A stretch of 64,000 nt of DNA from Bdellovibrio bacteriovorus (GCF_002208115.1 NZ_CP020946.1:1860001-1924000), one strand, 5' to 3'; positions 7,043 to 15,844 are shown, counted from the stretch's first letter. Numbers and translations: made by a program. The notes: a model not told the origin generated them from the sequence alone.

Positions 7043-9352
7043 ATGCCTGCGCATAAAATGTTTAAGTTCATCCTGTCCCTGTTGCTGACAATCAGCTTCA
7101 TGAGCCCGGCGCAAGCCGCTCAGATGTGTGAGTATGTCTTTACAGATCCTCAGGTCAAAGCCCGCGGTGTGGACTTCGGTCTGCGTTCCGAAGTGAAGCA
7201 GCCGGAAACACCACGTGAACTCCTTCAATTTAAATCCATCAAATCCGAGCTTTGGGCCACCCTGGAAAAAATCCCAGCCCAGCGTAAGAGCCAAATCGAA
7301 CACCTTTTGGCTTCCGTTGAGTTCTTCGATTACACGCACACCGCTGAAAAGCTTTTGCCGAACTTCCTTGAAGGCAAACGCGAAGCTATGGATTTCTCCA
7401 AGATCTACGATCGCGGCGAAGCTGAGGCAGCTCCATTCAAAGGCTTCCTGAGTGCCCGTGATAACTTCCTAAGAAAAGAACAACCAGCCCTTACCGCAGA
7501 CCTTCTGCCAGAGATTCATAAGCGTATTATGGAAAACGGCGTTGAAGGCATCCGTCCAGATCAACTGGGTGTATGGCGCAACGGTCACTGGATGGGCAAC
7601 GTCGCTGGCGCATTCAAAATGACGCCGAAAGAAGCTCAAGTAGTCCTGGAAAATCCATACCTGAACTTTGTTGAAAGCGCTCGCGAAGGCAGCACTTTGA
7701 ATGAAGGTGTATGGAAGAATGTAAAAATCTGGGGTTCCAAACGTGACATGGTAGTTGAAAATGGCGAGACCACTTTGGTTAGCGGCCGTATTCACTACCC
7801 ATACGTAACAACTCCGAAGCAAGCCACTGTTGATATTATCAAAAACTCCCACCCGGAGCTTTATAAAGAAATCATGGCGTACCGTGAACAAAACGGCACG
7901 TCCCTGAATGGCCAAGCCACTCCAGCCTTGGAGCAAGCCTTCACCAAAGCCCTGGTTGAACAGCGTTTTGAAAGATTCAATGCTGAGCGCGCGGCTTTGG
8001 GTGAAGTTAAAATCGGTATCAATGAACACAGATATATCGACATCGTAGCGGACCTTCAGCGTGATCTGGTGGCGATCCACCCGGTTCTGAATGGTAACGG
8101 CCGCACGACTCGTTTGTTGATGAACTATCTTCTGACGAAAGAAGGCTTGCCGCCGGTTCGCCTGGTGGATCCTTTCCTGGATGTTCAGGTTTCCCAGAAA
8201 GAATGGCGTGAATACGTTCACAAAGGTGTTGTTAACAACGCCCAGTTGCAAGCCGATGTTCTGTTCCGTGTGAAAAACGGTCTGACGGTAGAGCATTCTC
8301 CAGAATTGCTGTACCCAGGTCTGCCAGAGATGGTGAACATTTCCCTGAAACAACAGGGTAAAACCAAAGTCGTTGAAAACTACACTCAAGCTAAAGTTGA
8401 CAGTGAACAGTTCAACGCCTTCATTAAAACCCTGGTTCAGGCCCACCCTGAACTGAAAATCGAGATCCAGAACAACCGTCTGCGTGCAATGTCCCGTATT
8501 GCGGACCTGTTTGTTGAATACTACAGATCAAAAACTGTTCGCTACATCCACGATAAAGATGGCGAACGCCAGATCGGTCTGCGCCTGGTTGATCCTGACT
8601 TTATCGATATGTTCGGTGTAAATCGTTCCGGTTCCAAAGCCCTTTGGGATGCAAAAATGAACCGTTGGTATGACAAAGAAATGCTTGTATGGCGCGGTCT
8701 TTCCAACAGAACCAAAGAACCGACTCGTCAGGAGCTGTTGGATTACTTCAAGAAACCAACGTCTCACCTTGTGTCCAACAGTGTTTTGAGAGCACTTCGT
8801 TCCGGCACTCCACTGGTCGAGGCCATCAAGGCGGACTTTGCTCTGTATAATAAAGAATCCCTGAATGGTGACATGGTTGAAATGGCCATCGACCACCACA
8901 GAAGCGGACCAAAATATGGAGTTTCTTACGGTTATTCCACTTCCAAACGTGAAGTGGTTGGTAAAGCCTTCGCCATGGGTGCGATGGTTGTTGGTGAGTA
9001 CGGTAAACACATGGATCCAGCTCTTCAGGCTCAGTTGAAGTCCCGCATTAACGTGGCTTCTTACAGAGCGATGAAGGACGTGGACCTGGGTCGTCTGAAA
9101 GCGTTTGACCCTGAATTCGCCTACACTTACGGCCGTCAGGCAGAAGTTATGGGTATTGGTGGTACCGATCCAGATGCGGTGATGCTGATCCAAAGACTGG
9201 ATGCCGCTGGAAAAGTCATGGAAACGCTTCTAAGAAACGTAGAGAAGCCAAATGAAGTGATGGTGATCGAAGGTCGCTATGTGCCGGGAGAAGGTCCTCT
9301 CCCGACAGAAAGAATCAAAGAGCGTTTGCTTATTCAGCCAACCACTCTTTAA
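7043..9352 (+). CDS. Exported Fic-domain protein with an ADP-ribosyltransferase-like C-terminal domain
   Basis: The 769-residue product begins with a Sec signal peptide (about residues 1-26, ending SPAQAA), so it leaves the cytoplasm. Residues about 155-375 resemble a Fic domain: an LPEIHKRI helix, then the Fic loop H346-P-V-L-N350-G-N-G-R354-T-T-R357. Canonical Fic loops have Asp or Glu where N350 sits; this residue holds magnesium, so AMP transfer may be weak or altered. The C-terminal third shows the R-S-E layout of ADP-ribosyltransferases: R551 in VWRGLS, S632-T-S634 in GYSTSKREV, and E738 in NEVMVIEG. Fic and ART enzymes modify host proteins, so a role as a prey-directed effector is plausible but inferred. 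A ribosome binding site (AGAAGAGGAG) precedes the ATG. Confidence 0.72.
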   Translation: MPAHKMFKFILSLLLTISFMSPAQAAQMCEYVFTDPQVKARGVDFGLRSEVKQPETPRELLQFKSIKSELWATLEKIPAQRKSQIEHLLASVEFFDYTHTAEKLLPNFLEGKREAMDFSKIYDRGEAEAAPFKGFLSARDNFLRKEQPALTADLLPEIHKRIMENGVEGIRPDQLGVWRNGHWMGNVAGAFKMTPKEAQVVLENPYLNFVESAREGSTLNEGVWKNVKIWGSKRDMVVENGETTLVSGRIHYPYVTTPKQATVDIIKNSHPELYKEIMAYREQNGTSLNGQATPALEQAFTKALVEQRFERFNAERAALGEVKIGINEHRYIDIVADLQRDLVAIHPVLNGNGRTTRLLMNYLLTKEGLPPVRLVDPFLDVQVSQKEWREYVHKGVVNNAQLQADVLFRVKNGLTVEHSPELLYPGLPEMVNISLKQQGKTKVVENYTQAKVDSEQFNAFIKTLVQAHPELKIEIQNNRLRAMSRIADLFVEYYRSKTVRYIHDKDGERQIGLRLVDPDFIDMFGVNRSGSKALWDAKMNRWYDKEMLVWRGLSNRTKEPTRQELLDYFKKPTSHLVSNSVLRALRSGTPLVEAIKADFALYNKESLNGDMVEMAIDHHRSGPKYGVSYGYSTSKREVVGKAFAMGAMVVGEYGKHMDPALQAQLKSRINVASYRAMKDVDLGRLKAFDPEFAYTYGRQAEVMGIGGTDPDAVMLIQRLDAAGKVMETLLRNVEKPNEVMVIEGRYVPGEGPLPTERIKERLLIQPTTL

Positions 9353-9710
9353 AGCCCAGCTTCAGGGCAGCGTCCAGGTCCTTACGATCGATCTCGTAGA
9401 CATTGGCGTTGCCTGTAGGGCTTCCACAAAGTTGAATACGCATCATCCCGTCGTTCTGATTGGATGAAGAAAAGACCTCAATACCCTTGAGGTCTTTTTG
9501 CATTTCAGCCGGGGCGATTTTTTTACCCTGACCGCACTGCAAAGATCCGTCGTACTTAAACACCTTCACACGATCCGTGGCTTTGGATTTTTCCACAACA
9601 ACCTCGCTTTTAGGGGCGTTTTTCTGAGCTTCCTTCTGGGCACGACAGTTCCCGTGACTGCACGCTGCCAAAGTTCCCATGACTGACAAAACCAACAAAA
9701 GCTTTTTCAT
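9330..9710 (-). CDS. Small lipoprotein of unknown function
   Basis: This 126-residue protein has a clear lipoprotein signal, LAAC with the modified cysteine at C17, and Ser following, so outer membrane location is likely. The mature part contains three further cysteines (C22, one in LQCG and one in QLCG), which could form a disulfide in the periplasm. No domain is recognisable. The gene runs opposite to the Fic gene, with the two 3' ends overlapping by 23 bases. It lies nine bases downstream of bamB on the same strand and may be the last gene of that operon. Confidence 0.65.
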   Translation of the reverse strand: MKKLLLVLSVMGTLAACSHGNCRAQKEAQKNAPKSEVVVEKSKATDRVKVFKYDGSLQCGQGKKIAPAEMQKDLKGIEVFSSSNQNDGMMRIQLCGSPTGNANVYEIDRKDLDAALKLGFKEWLAE

Positions 9711-9719
9711 GACTTACTC

Positions 9720-10868
9720 CTAAAAGTAAGGGGTTCTGATCCAACCGGCGTCAATTGCATAAAGATTCGCTTCACCGGAAATAAAGTAAACTCGACCCGC
9801 CTTTTCATCCACTTGCGGGGAGGAAAGGATTCCACGGCCTGGCTCGAAAGATCCCACTTCCGTGCCGGCATTGGCATCCAGGAAGCGCAAAGAGCCCTGG
9901 GATTCACCGAACACCAGCACCCCTTTATAGGTCCTTACTTGCGTCGCAATGCCGTCCTTCAGCTTATAAGACCACAGCTTATCACCAGACGCTTTATTCA
10001 AAGCCTGAACTTCGCCATTGGTCGTTGGATAGATCAGCTTATCGCCCACAACAGTGACGCCGCTATAGCCGCCACCATCAATACGCCAAACGACTTCACC
10101 TTTGTCTGCAGAAAGACAGTAAAGCTTGTCGTCATAACCAGCCACATAAAGCTGATTGCCTTCAACCACCGGGGTCGCGTCAATGTCACGGAAGCGCTTG
10201 TTGCGGTTCAATTGCACTTCCCACAGGGAAGAACCCGTTTTCGCATTCAAAGCCACCACGGAACCGTCAGAGAAGCCCACGTACAAAGTGCCGTTGTTTA
10301 AAGCCGCCTGACTGCCGCCACGGATAGAGAACTGGGAGGTGTCCTGGCGGGAATACAACCAGACCTGATGCCCTGTGGAGGCGTCCAGCGCATAAAACAC
10401 GCTGTTGCCCGCAAGGAAGTACACAATGCCGTCTTCCAACAAAGGAGCGGCCAGGTTTTCAGACTTGGTATTGAAGGTCCACTGGACTTTGCCGGTGCTG
10501 GCTTCGATAGAATAGAAGTTTCCATCGCTCGCACCCACAAACAGACGATCCCGGATCAGCGTTGCACTGGGTTCAGCGCCATTTTCAATCGGCAGTCTCC
10601 AGCGCTCCTGGCCATTGTCGCGGCTATACGCCACAATGCCGTCCAGACCATTCCCCTGAATCACCAGATCGCCGGCCAAAACCGGCGTCATACGGTTGAT
10701 CTTGCGGAAGCCCAGATTGTCTTTTTCAGTGGTGCGACGGATCCACGCGGCCTTGACCTCGTACTCACGCTTGCTGTTGTTTAAAGAGCTCCATTTCTCC
10801 AAACCAGAGTTCAAAGTGGTGCATCCCACCAGCGTCAGCAATAGAGTTCCGAACAGGACAATCTTCAT
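9720..10868 (-). CDS. bamB: Outer membrane assembly lipoprotein BamB-like beta-propeller
   Basis: The 382-residue product is a lipoprotein (LVGC, cysteine C16) built of repeated PQQ-type beta-propeller blades. Recurrent motifs include AYSRDNGQERW, SIEASTGKVQW, ALDASTGHQVW, ALNAKTGSSLW and ALNKASGDKLW. This is the BamB organisation, an accessory part of the BAM complex that folds barrels into the outer membrane. The gene upstream on the same strand encodes a YfgM-like protein 12 bases away, the yfgM-bamB order known from other proteobacteria, which supports the assignment. Length is close to that of Escherichia coli BamB. Confidence 0.85.
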   Translation of the reverse strand: MKIVLFGTLLLTLVGCTTLNSGLEKWSSLNNSKREYEVKAAWIRRTTEKDNLGFRKINRMTPVLAGDLVIQGNGLDGIVAYSRDNGQERWRLPIENGAEPSATLIRDRLFVGASDGNFYSIEASTGKVQWTFNTKSENLAAPLLEDGIVYFLAGNSVFYALDASTGHQVWLYSRQDTSQFSIRGGSQAALNNGTLYVGFSDGSVVALNAKTGSSLWEVQLNRNKRFRDIDATPVVEGNQLYVAGYDDKLYCLSADKGEVVWRIDGGGYSGVTVVGDKLIYPTTNGEVQALNKASGDKLWSYKLKDGIATQVRTYKGVLVFGESQGSLRFLDANAGTEVGSFEPGRGILSSPQVDEKAGRVYFISGEANLYAIDAGWIRTPYF

Positions 10869-10880
10869 GAATTCCCCGGA

Positions 10881-11687
10881 TTAAAGGTTCTTCTTGGCTT
10901 TAAGCAAACGCAGGTATTTTTGCGCTTCTTTGGCTGCCGCGAAGTCAGTTGTGTTCATGTCTTCTTTTTTAGCGATCTCAGTGTAAAGCGCTTCCGCTTT
11001 CGCCAGATCATTCATGGATTCAAAGCAAAGACCCATGCGCAATTTTGCTTCATCATGAGCAAATGCCAGATTTTTGGAGTCAGCCAGTTTCTGCCATTTT
11101 TCAACAGCCGCTTTGCAATCGCCTTTGTCAGCCTGAACATTTCCAGTCTGCATCAGCACCAAAGCCGTCAGAACGTCACCGCTTTTCAAGCCCGGCTCGA
11201 CTTTCGCCAATACCGCAGCAGCTTCATCGTTCTTTTTGTAAGTCAGATAGATTTCACTCAGGTTCAAAGCTGCCATTTGAGCTGCTTTGGTTTTAGGGGC
11301 GTCATTGATGAAGGACTCAAAGTTCGCCACGATGGTGCCGTAGTCCTTTTGCAGGTCACCCGACGCTTTTTTAGCCGGATCGAATGCAGGAACATTCTTT
11401 TTGTCTTTGCTTTGCGCATTGATCTGCTCCGCGCGAGCTGCTTCCTCAAAGCCTTGCTTTTTCGCGCTATAAGCTTTTTCCAGAAGGAAGTACTTTTCCT
11501 GTTGAGCAGTTTCTTTCTTTTCAGACAGGTGGCTGGCGATGGAATAACCCACACCCAACACGATGAAGGCAGCAACGGCTGCGATTACAATTTTGGAGTG
11601 ACCAGTGGTCCAGACAAAACCTTTTCTCAAAGTTTGAGTGACCTGATCCGGGGACTTCAAATCGTCTTTAGAAATTTTAGTGCTCAA
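10881..11687 (-). CDS. YfgM-like membrane-anchored tetratricopeptide protein
   Basis: The 268-residue protein has a charged cytoplasmic N-terminus, one membrane helix at about residues 33-51, and a periplasmic helical region. Helix pairs in that region fit tetratricopeptide repeats (ALNLSEIYLTYKKNDEAAAVL, then GNVQADKGDCKAAVEKW). The topology and the position next to bamB match YfgM, which associates with the Sec translocon and periplasmic chaperones. Long hydrophilic stretches rich in Lys and Ala separate the membrane helix from the repeats. The first gene of this minus-strand unit, it starts before a roughly 100-base gap ending at the leucine dehydrogenase terminator. Confidence 0.72.
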   Translation of the reverse strand: MSTKISKDDLKSPDQVTQTLRKGFVWTTGHSKIVIAAVAAFIVLGVGYSIASHLSEKKETAQQEKYFLLEKAYSAKKQGFEEAARAEQINAQSKDKKNVPAFDPAKKASGDLQKDYGTIVANFESFINDAPKTKAAQMAALNLSEIYLTYKKNDEAAAVLAKVEPGLKSGDVLTALVLMQTGNVQADKGDCKAAVEKWQKLADSKNLAFAHDEAKLRMGLCFESMNDLAKAEALYTEIAKKEDMNTTDFAAAKEAQKYLRLLKAKKNL

Positions 11688-11791
11688 GATAATTCCTCGC
11701 TGTTAATAAATACTTACGAGGAAAGATTGTTCTTTGGTCCAGAGGGGATGTCAAGAAAACGGGCCGTAATGAATGCTATCACTCGGCGCAT

Positions 11792-11816
11792 AAAAAAAGG
11801 GGTCTTTCGACCCCAA
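11792..11816 (-). terminator. Rho-independent terminator of the leucine dehydrogenase gene
   Basis: GGGGTC at 11799-11804 and GACCCC at 11809-11814 form a 6-bp GC-rich stem with a TTTC loop. On the minus strand it is followed by seven T residues. It lies about 70 bases past the stop at 11888. Confidence 0.75.
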
Positions 11817-11887
11817 TTTTAAGCTGCTTCAGCTTACACGCCTTCCGGCGTTTCAGCTCTGCCGGACGAGGCGAAGCTCTGCCGCTA

Positions 11888-13018
11888 CTAGCGATTGTGC
11901 ACTTCACGCAGCGTGGTGAACGCACGGGAAGATTTGCCTGGGTGGCGCTGTTTCAGGCGACCAATTGTGTTGATACGCTCTTCAGCCAGACGGTCCGCAG
12001 CGGTGTGGGTACCGATACCATCACGTTTTGCGATTTCGTAAACTTTAAGGATGTTGTCGTAAACGCGTTTTGTCTTTTCGAAGGCGCGCTCTGGAGAGTA
12101 GCCCTCAAGCTCAACGAATACGTTCATCAGACCACCGGCGTTGATGACATAGTCTGGAGCGTACAGGATGCCCAGTTCTTTCAACTGGTCACCGTGACGG
12201 GCTTCAGCCAATACGTTGTTCGCGCCACCAGCGATAACTTTGGTTCTCAATTTAGTGATGGACTGATCGTTCACGATCGCGCCCAATGCACAAGGAGCCA
12301 GGATGTCACATTCTGTGAATAGAATGTCATCAGAGCTCACAGCTTTCGCCCCGAACTTGTCAGCCACGTTTTTAGTGCGGTTCATGTCGATATCAGCCAC
12401 TGTGATCACAGCGCCTTCTTCAACCAGGTATTTTACCAGATTGGAACCCACGTTACCCAGACCTTGAACGGCGATATGCAGGCCTTTCAAAGAGTCTGTG
12501 CCGAACTTTTCTTTAGCGGAGGCTTTGATACCCATCAAGACACCGTGTGCAGTGTATGGAGATGGATCGCCGGAACCACCGAAGTCCTTAGGGATACCAG
12601 TCACCCAAGGAGTCTCCATGTAGATGTGTTCCATGTCCTGAACAGACGTACCAACGTCTTCAGCAGTGATGTATTTACCATTCAGAGAGTTCACGAACTG
12701 ACCGAAAGCACGGAACAGACCTTCAGACTTTTGTGTCTTGGGATCGCCGATGATAACTGCTTTACCGCCGCCCAGATTCAGGCCGGAAGCAGCTGCTTTA
12801 TAAGTCATACCTTTGGACAAACGAAGAACGTCAACAAGAGCCTCGTCTTCATTCTTATAGTTCCACATACGGGTGCCGCCAAGTGCAGGCCCCAAAGAGG
12901 TGTTGTGAATAGCGATGATCGCTTTCAAACCAACATGAGGGTCGTTACAGAAAACAACCTGCTCATGATCACCATGCTTAGAGATAATCTCAAAAGTTCC
13001 CAATGTAGGCTCCTTCAT
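11888..13018 (-). CDS. ldh: Leucine dehydrogenase (Glu/Leu/Phe/Val dehydrogenase family)
   Basis: This NAD-dependent enzyme deaminates branched-chain amino acids to 2-oxo acids. The 376-residue sequence has the substrate-domain signature [11 protein letters not shown], the catalytic lysine region [10 protein letters not shown], the TAEDVGT segment, and a Rossmann nucleotide site [15 protein letters not shown]. The ATG at 13018 lacks a good ribosome binding site. An AAGGAG inside codons 2-3 sits six bases before an in-frame TTG (residue 6), which may be the real start and would give about 371 residues, closer to Bacillus enzymes. It has its own terminator. A catabolic role in using prey amino acids is an inference. 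Confidence 0.88.
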   Translation of the reverse strand: MKEPTLGTFEIISKHGDHEQVVFCNDPHVGLKAIIAIHNTSLGPALGGTRMWNYKNEDEALVDVLRLSKGMTYKAAASGLNLGGGKAVIIGDPKTQKSEGLFRAFGQFVNSLNGKYITAEDVGTSVQDMEHIYMETPWVTGIPKDFGGSGDPSPYTAHGVLMGIKASAKEKFGTDSLKGLHIAVQGLGNVGSNLVKYLVEEGAVITVADIDMNRTKNVADKFGAKAVSSDDILFTECDILAPCALGAIVNDQSITKLRTKVIAGGANNVLAEARHGDQLKELGILYAPDYVINAGGLMNVFVELEGYSPERAFEKTKRVYDNILKVYEIAKRDGIGTHTAADRLAEERINTIGRLKQRHPGKSSRAFTTLREVHNR

Positions 13019-13088
13019 TTTTGAATTGCCGAAAGATCATGGGTCCAATTGAGTAAAAAGACTAGCGTTAATGCGGGGTATTAGCTCA

Positions 13089-13120
13089 GGCCTCCAAATT
13101 TTCATTTAGAGGCCCTTTTT
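13089..13120 (+). terminator. Hairpin between leucine dehydrogenase and argS
   Basis: GGCCTC...GAGGCC arms at 13089-13114 form a stem with one mismatch and a TTTC loop, followed by CTTTTT on the plus strand. The flanking genes are both on the minus strand, where no T run follows the stem. It may still fold in the argS transcript 3' end, but the T tract points the wrong way. Confidence 0.35.
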
Positions 13121-13131
13121 CTCAATTATAT

Positions 13132-14874
13132 CTACATTTTTTCCGGTGCTGGCATACCAAGAACCGCCAGACCATTTTTCAGAGTCAAACCGACAGCTTC
13201 ACTCAAAGCCAGACGGGCTTCACGTGTTGCCACGTCAGCCTCGGTACCGATCGGGCATTCGTGATAAAAGACGTTAAAGCTCTTCGCCAGATCATACAAA
13301 TAAGTGCAAATCGCCGAAGGCTTGAAGTTTTCCGCCGCCGCCGCAACCGCCGTATTGAAACCGCCCAAAGACTGCATCAACTGTCTTTCTGAAGCATGAT
13401 TCAAACGACTCCAGTCGATTTTTGCACCTGCAGTGCGTGGGAACTTGCGCCCCAGGCTGGAGATACGTGCGTAAGAATATTGCACAAACGGCCCGGACTC
13501 CCCATCCAGCTTCAACCATTCATTCATATCAAAGACGATCTTCTTGTTCGTATCCATGCGAAGCATGCCATAGAAAATAGCCCCTTTAGCCACCTGGCCG
13601 GCAATTTTCTCGATATCGGCTTCCGACCATTCGCCTTTATAGCGGCTCAGGTATGTGGTCTTCACGTGATCTTCCATGCGGTGAACCAGTTCACGCAGCG
13701 GCACGATATTGCCCTTACGGGAACTCATGGCACCATCCGGAAGCTCGACATAGTTGTACTGAAGGTGGAAGCAATTTTTCGCCTGCTCAAAGCCCAGGAT
13801 TTCCAGCACGCGGAAGACCTGCTTAAAGTGCAAAGCCTGGCGCATGTCGACGACATAAACGCTCTTTTCAATCTTCACATCTTCAAACTTGTGCTTCGCC
13901 AGCAACAAATCTTTCGTCGCGTAAAGACCGGTGCCATCGGATTTCAAAAGCATACAGAAGCCCAATTTCTCAGACTCAAGATCCTTACCGATGGCGCCTT
14001 GAGACATCTCAAGCTTGCCCTCAGCATAAAGTTGCTTCACCCATGCCGCAGACGGAGAATCCATTTCAGATTCAAAGTACCACTCATCAAAAGTCACATC
14101 AGCCCAGGCATAGACCTTTTTCATCAGATCGATCGACCATTCACGGGTCTCAAGCCACAGATCATAGTAGGGACCGGTCTTGCCTTCCAGTTGATGCAAA
14201 ATCGCCGTCAGTTCCTGGCGGTTGATGTCTTCCTGAGGGGTGCCGTTTTGATCTTCCAGCAGCAGGTTGGCCTTGGAATACATGCGCCCCAGCCATTCAC
14301 CTTTTTCAGTTTCAGGCACTGGCTCTTGATTGTGTTTTTTCATGTACCACAGACACTTCGCCACGTGCGTGCCCATGTCACCCGGGAACGTCGAAGAAAC
14401 AATCTCGCGGCCGCTGTAACGAAGCATGCGAACAATCGCGTCGCCAAGGCACAGGTTGCGCATATGACCCACGTGAAGTTCTTTGTGGGTGTTTGGCTGG
14501 GAATATTCGATCATGGTTTTCGGGGATTTTTCCATCAGCGGCTTTTTGAAATAGCTGCCATCCAGGATTGTTGCCAGAACCTGTTCACCATGAGTTTGTT
14601 CGTCAAAACGAATATTAATATAAGGACCCGCCGCAACCGCGGTGGCCCCTTTCATTTGAGCCGCCACTGCCGTGGCCACTTGCGGAGGAGCCGCTTTCAA
14701 AGCCTTCGCCAAAATAAAACAACCAAAAGCCAAGTCACCCAGATCTGATTTTGGGGGATTTACCAAAGCCTTATAAATATCGTCTTCAGAAGCAGAAAAA
14801 TCCGGATAAGCGCGGCCAATCGCATCTTTAAGTAAGTTCGTCGCAAGCAATCGAATGGAGTCGTGTTTAATCAT
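13132..14874 (-). CDS. argS: Arginyl-tRNA synthetase
   Basis: This 580-residue class I aminoacyl-tRNA synthetase charges tRNA-Arg. The start is placed at 14874 (MIKHDSIRLL), which overlaps the upstream stop as ATGA and has GGAAAGG before it. The N-terminal tRNA-contacting domain is followed by the HIGH-type motif HVGHMRN and a KMSKS counterpart GAMSSRKGN. A C-terminal anticodon-binding helical domain follows, with SYARISSLGRK and a final ALAVLGMPAPEKM. Length and motifs are normal for bacterial ArgS. Translation is probably coupled to the membrane-anchored regulator upstream, an unusual partner for an essential synthetase. Confidence 0.93.
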   Translation of the reverse strand: MIKHDSIRLLATNLLKDAIGRAYPDFSASEDDIYKALVNPPKSDLGDLAFGCFILAKALKAAPPQVATAVAAQMKGATAVAAGPYINIRFDEQTHGEQVLATILDGSYFKKPLMEKSPKTMIEYSQPNTHKELHVGHMRNLCLGDAIVRMLRYSGREIVSSTFPGDMGTHVAKCLWYMKKHNQEPVPETEKGEWLGRMYSKANLLLEDQNGTPQEDINRQELTAILHQLEGKTGPYYDLWLETREWSIDLMKKVYAWADVTFDEWYFESEMDSPSAAWVKQLYAEGKLEMSQGAIGKDLESEKLGFCMLLKSDGTGLYATKDLLLAKHKFEDVKIEKSVYVVDMRQALHFKQVFRVLEILGFEQAKNCFHLQYNYVELPDGAMSSRKGNIVPLRELVHRMEDHVKTTYLSRYKGEWSEADIEKIAGQVAKGAIFYGMLRMDTNKKIVFDMNEWLKLDGESGPFVQYSYARISSLGRKFPRTAGAKIDWSRLNHASERQLMQSLGGFNTAVAAAAENFKPSAICTYLYDLAKSFNVFYHECPIGTEADVATREARLALSEAVGLTLKNGLAVLGMPAPEKM

Positions 14875-15461
14875 AGACCTTTCCAGAAGAAAAATACGCC
14901 AGCCCAAGCCAGACCAATAAGAAGGACAACTATACTGATATTTCTGTGGAATTTCAGGTCTTTTTTCAATTCCTGAAGCTCTGATTTGAGCTTTTCCCGT
15001 TCAGAAAACACCCCACGAAGCTCTAAAGACAGCTTTTCAATCTCTTCGCGGCGGGCCTGGCGTTCCAAATCGACTTCCTGAAGGGCTTTTTGATGCAGAA
15101 CCTGAGGGCTTGAACCCAGGAAATAATTGGGCGTGAGCCCGGGGATCTTTTCCCGCAAAGCCAAATACCATTGCAAAGCTCTCCAAATATGCGGGGGAGC
15201 TTCATCGCCTTGTTTTACCCAGCGGGTCCAACTGGATGGATCGACCATTAAAAGCTGCGAAATTTTGCGCTGGGAAAGCCCCAAATCACCCCGAATTTGT
15301 TCCAGATTGCCGATCTGCCTTTGGATGACAGCCACCTGGGCTTCGTAATTCATACGCAAAGACGTCTTGGATCGGGGGTTCAAATCATCCTCGATAAACC
15401 CCTCGTCAAACGCCCCCTTTTGAAGCTGATCCTGATCTGGACCCTGAACCTCACCCTGCAT
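14871..15461 (-). CDS. Membrane-anchored XRE-type helix-turn-helix protein
   Basis: The ATG at 15461 is chosen because AAGGGG lies seven bases upstream; a GTG at 15512 has no site. The 196-residue product has three parts. A helix-turn-helix core occupies about residues 52-90 (IRGDLGLSQRKISQLL, then DPSSWTRWVKQG). A charged coiled-coil follows at about 128-170 (ERQARREEIEKLSLELRG). A single C-terminal membrane helix at about 175-195 (ISIVVLLIGLAWAGVFFFW) leaves almost no tail, giving tail-anchored topology. It probably binds DNA from the inner membrane face. An inverted repeat at 15497-15514 upstream is a candidate self-operator. It overlaps argS by four bases. Confidence 0.7.
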   Translation of the reverse strand: MQGEVQGPDQDQLQKGAFDEGFIEDDLNPRSKTSLRMNYEAQVAVIQRQIGNLEQIRGDLGLSQRKISQLLMVDPSSWTRWVKQGDEAPPHIWRALQWYLALREKIPGLTPNYFLGSSPQVLHQKALQEVDLERQARREEIEKLSLELRGVFSEREKLKSELQELKKDLKFHRNISIVVLLIGLAWAGVFFFWKGL

Positions 15462-15496
15462 ACAAACCCCTTCTGGACCGTTGTGTTTCGCAATAT

Positions 15497-15514
15497 TTGT
15501 GTTGTTATTCACAA
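15497..15514. promoter_or_regulatory. Inverted repeat upstream of the XRE gene, candidate operator
   Basis: TTGTG and CACAA arms flank an 8-base spacer (TTGTGTTGTTATTCACAA), 36 bases upstream of the XRE start. The position fits autoregulation by the encoded helix-turn-helix protein. No experimental or comparative support is available here. Confidence 0.35.
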
Positions 15515-15635
15515 TAAATAGCGTTGTATAATACAGATATCTTTCCAGAAGGGTCTTTATGGGGTCAAGCTAAGTCATTGAAACCACAAAAGAATCTTTC
15601 CAAGGGTACCCCAGGCACCCCTTTTTCAAATCCGC

Positions 15636-15661
15636 CTAAAGCTTATAGTTATAAGCTTTAG
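15636..15661. promoter_or_regulatory. Perfect 26-bp palindrome upstream of the tyrosine recombinase gene
   Basis: The 12-bp arms CTAAAGCTTATA and TATAAGCTTTAG are perfect complements separated by only GT. The centre lies about 196 bases upstream of the recombinase start. It could be a recombinase binding or crossover site, or a repressor operator. The absence of a T run and the near-zero loop argue against an intrinsic terminator. Confidence 0.5.
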
Positions 15662-15844
15662 TTCTAAATATATGTTATTATTGATGTTTTATAATCGAAA
15701 TATGGTAGCCTTTTATGTTGACGCGCTGCATATATTATCGATGCATCGCAACTAAACACAAATTATTTACCTATCACCACTTTGGATGCGCCGCGTTGCG
15801 AATATCCCCTTGTCAAAGCCATCTCGACTTTTGAATGATGAGTT

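Larger units (their letters stand above)
15462..15844. other. AT-rich intergenic region between the XRE gene and the recombinase gene
   Basis: This 383-base stretch is markedly AT-rich in its middle (about 15636-15780) and carries no convincing gene. It holds two inverted repeats described separately, and a TATAAT at 15527-15532 that could serve the plus strand. The divergent flanking genes imply promoters in both directions. AT-richness with a recombinase next door is compatible with acquired DNA, but no boundary repeats are visible. Confidence 0.6.

Noticed and set aside
7469..8446. 325-codon minus-strand frame opposite the Fic gene
   Set aside because: The opposite strand encodes the Fic loop and signal peptide protein in a consistent frame; this frame has no recognisable domain.
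13396..14748. 450-codon plus-strand open frame opposite argS
   Set aside because: It lies fully antisense to a clear ArgS, has no recognisable motif, and has the His/Gln/Arg-rich composition typical of an antisense frame.
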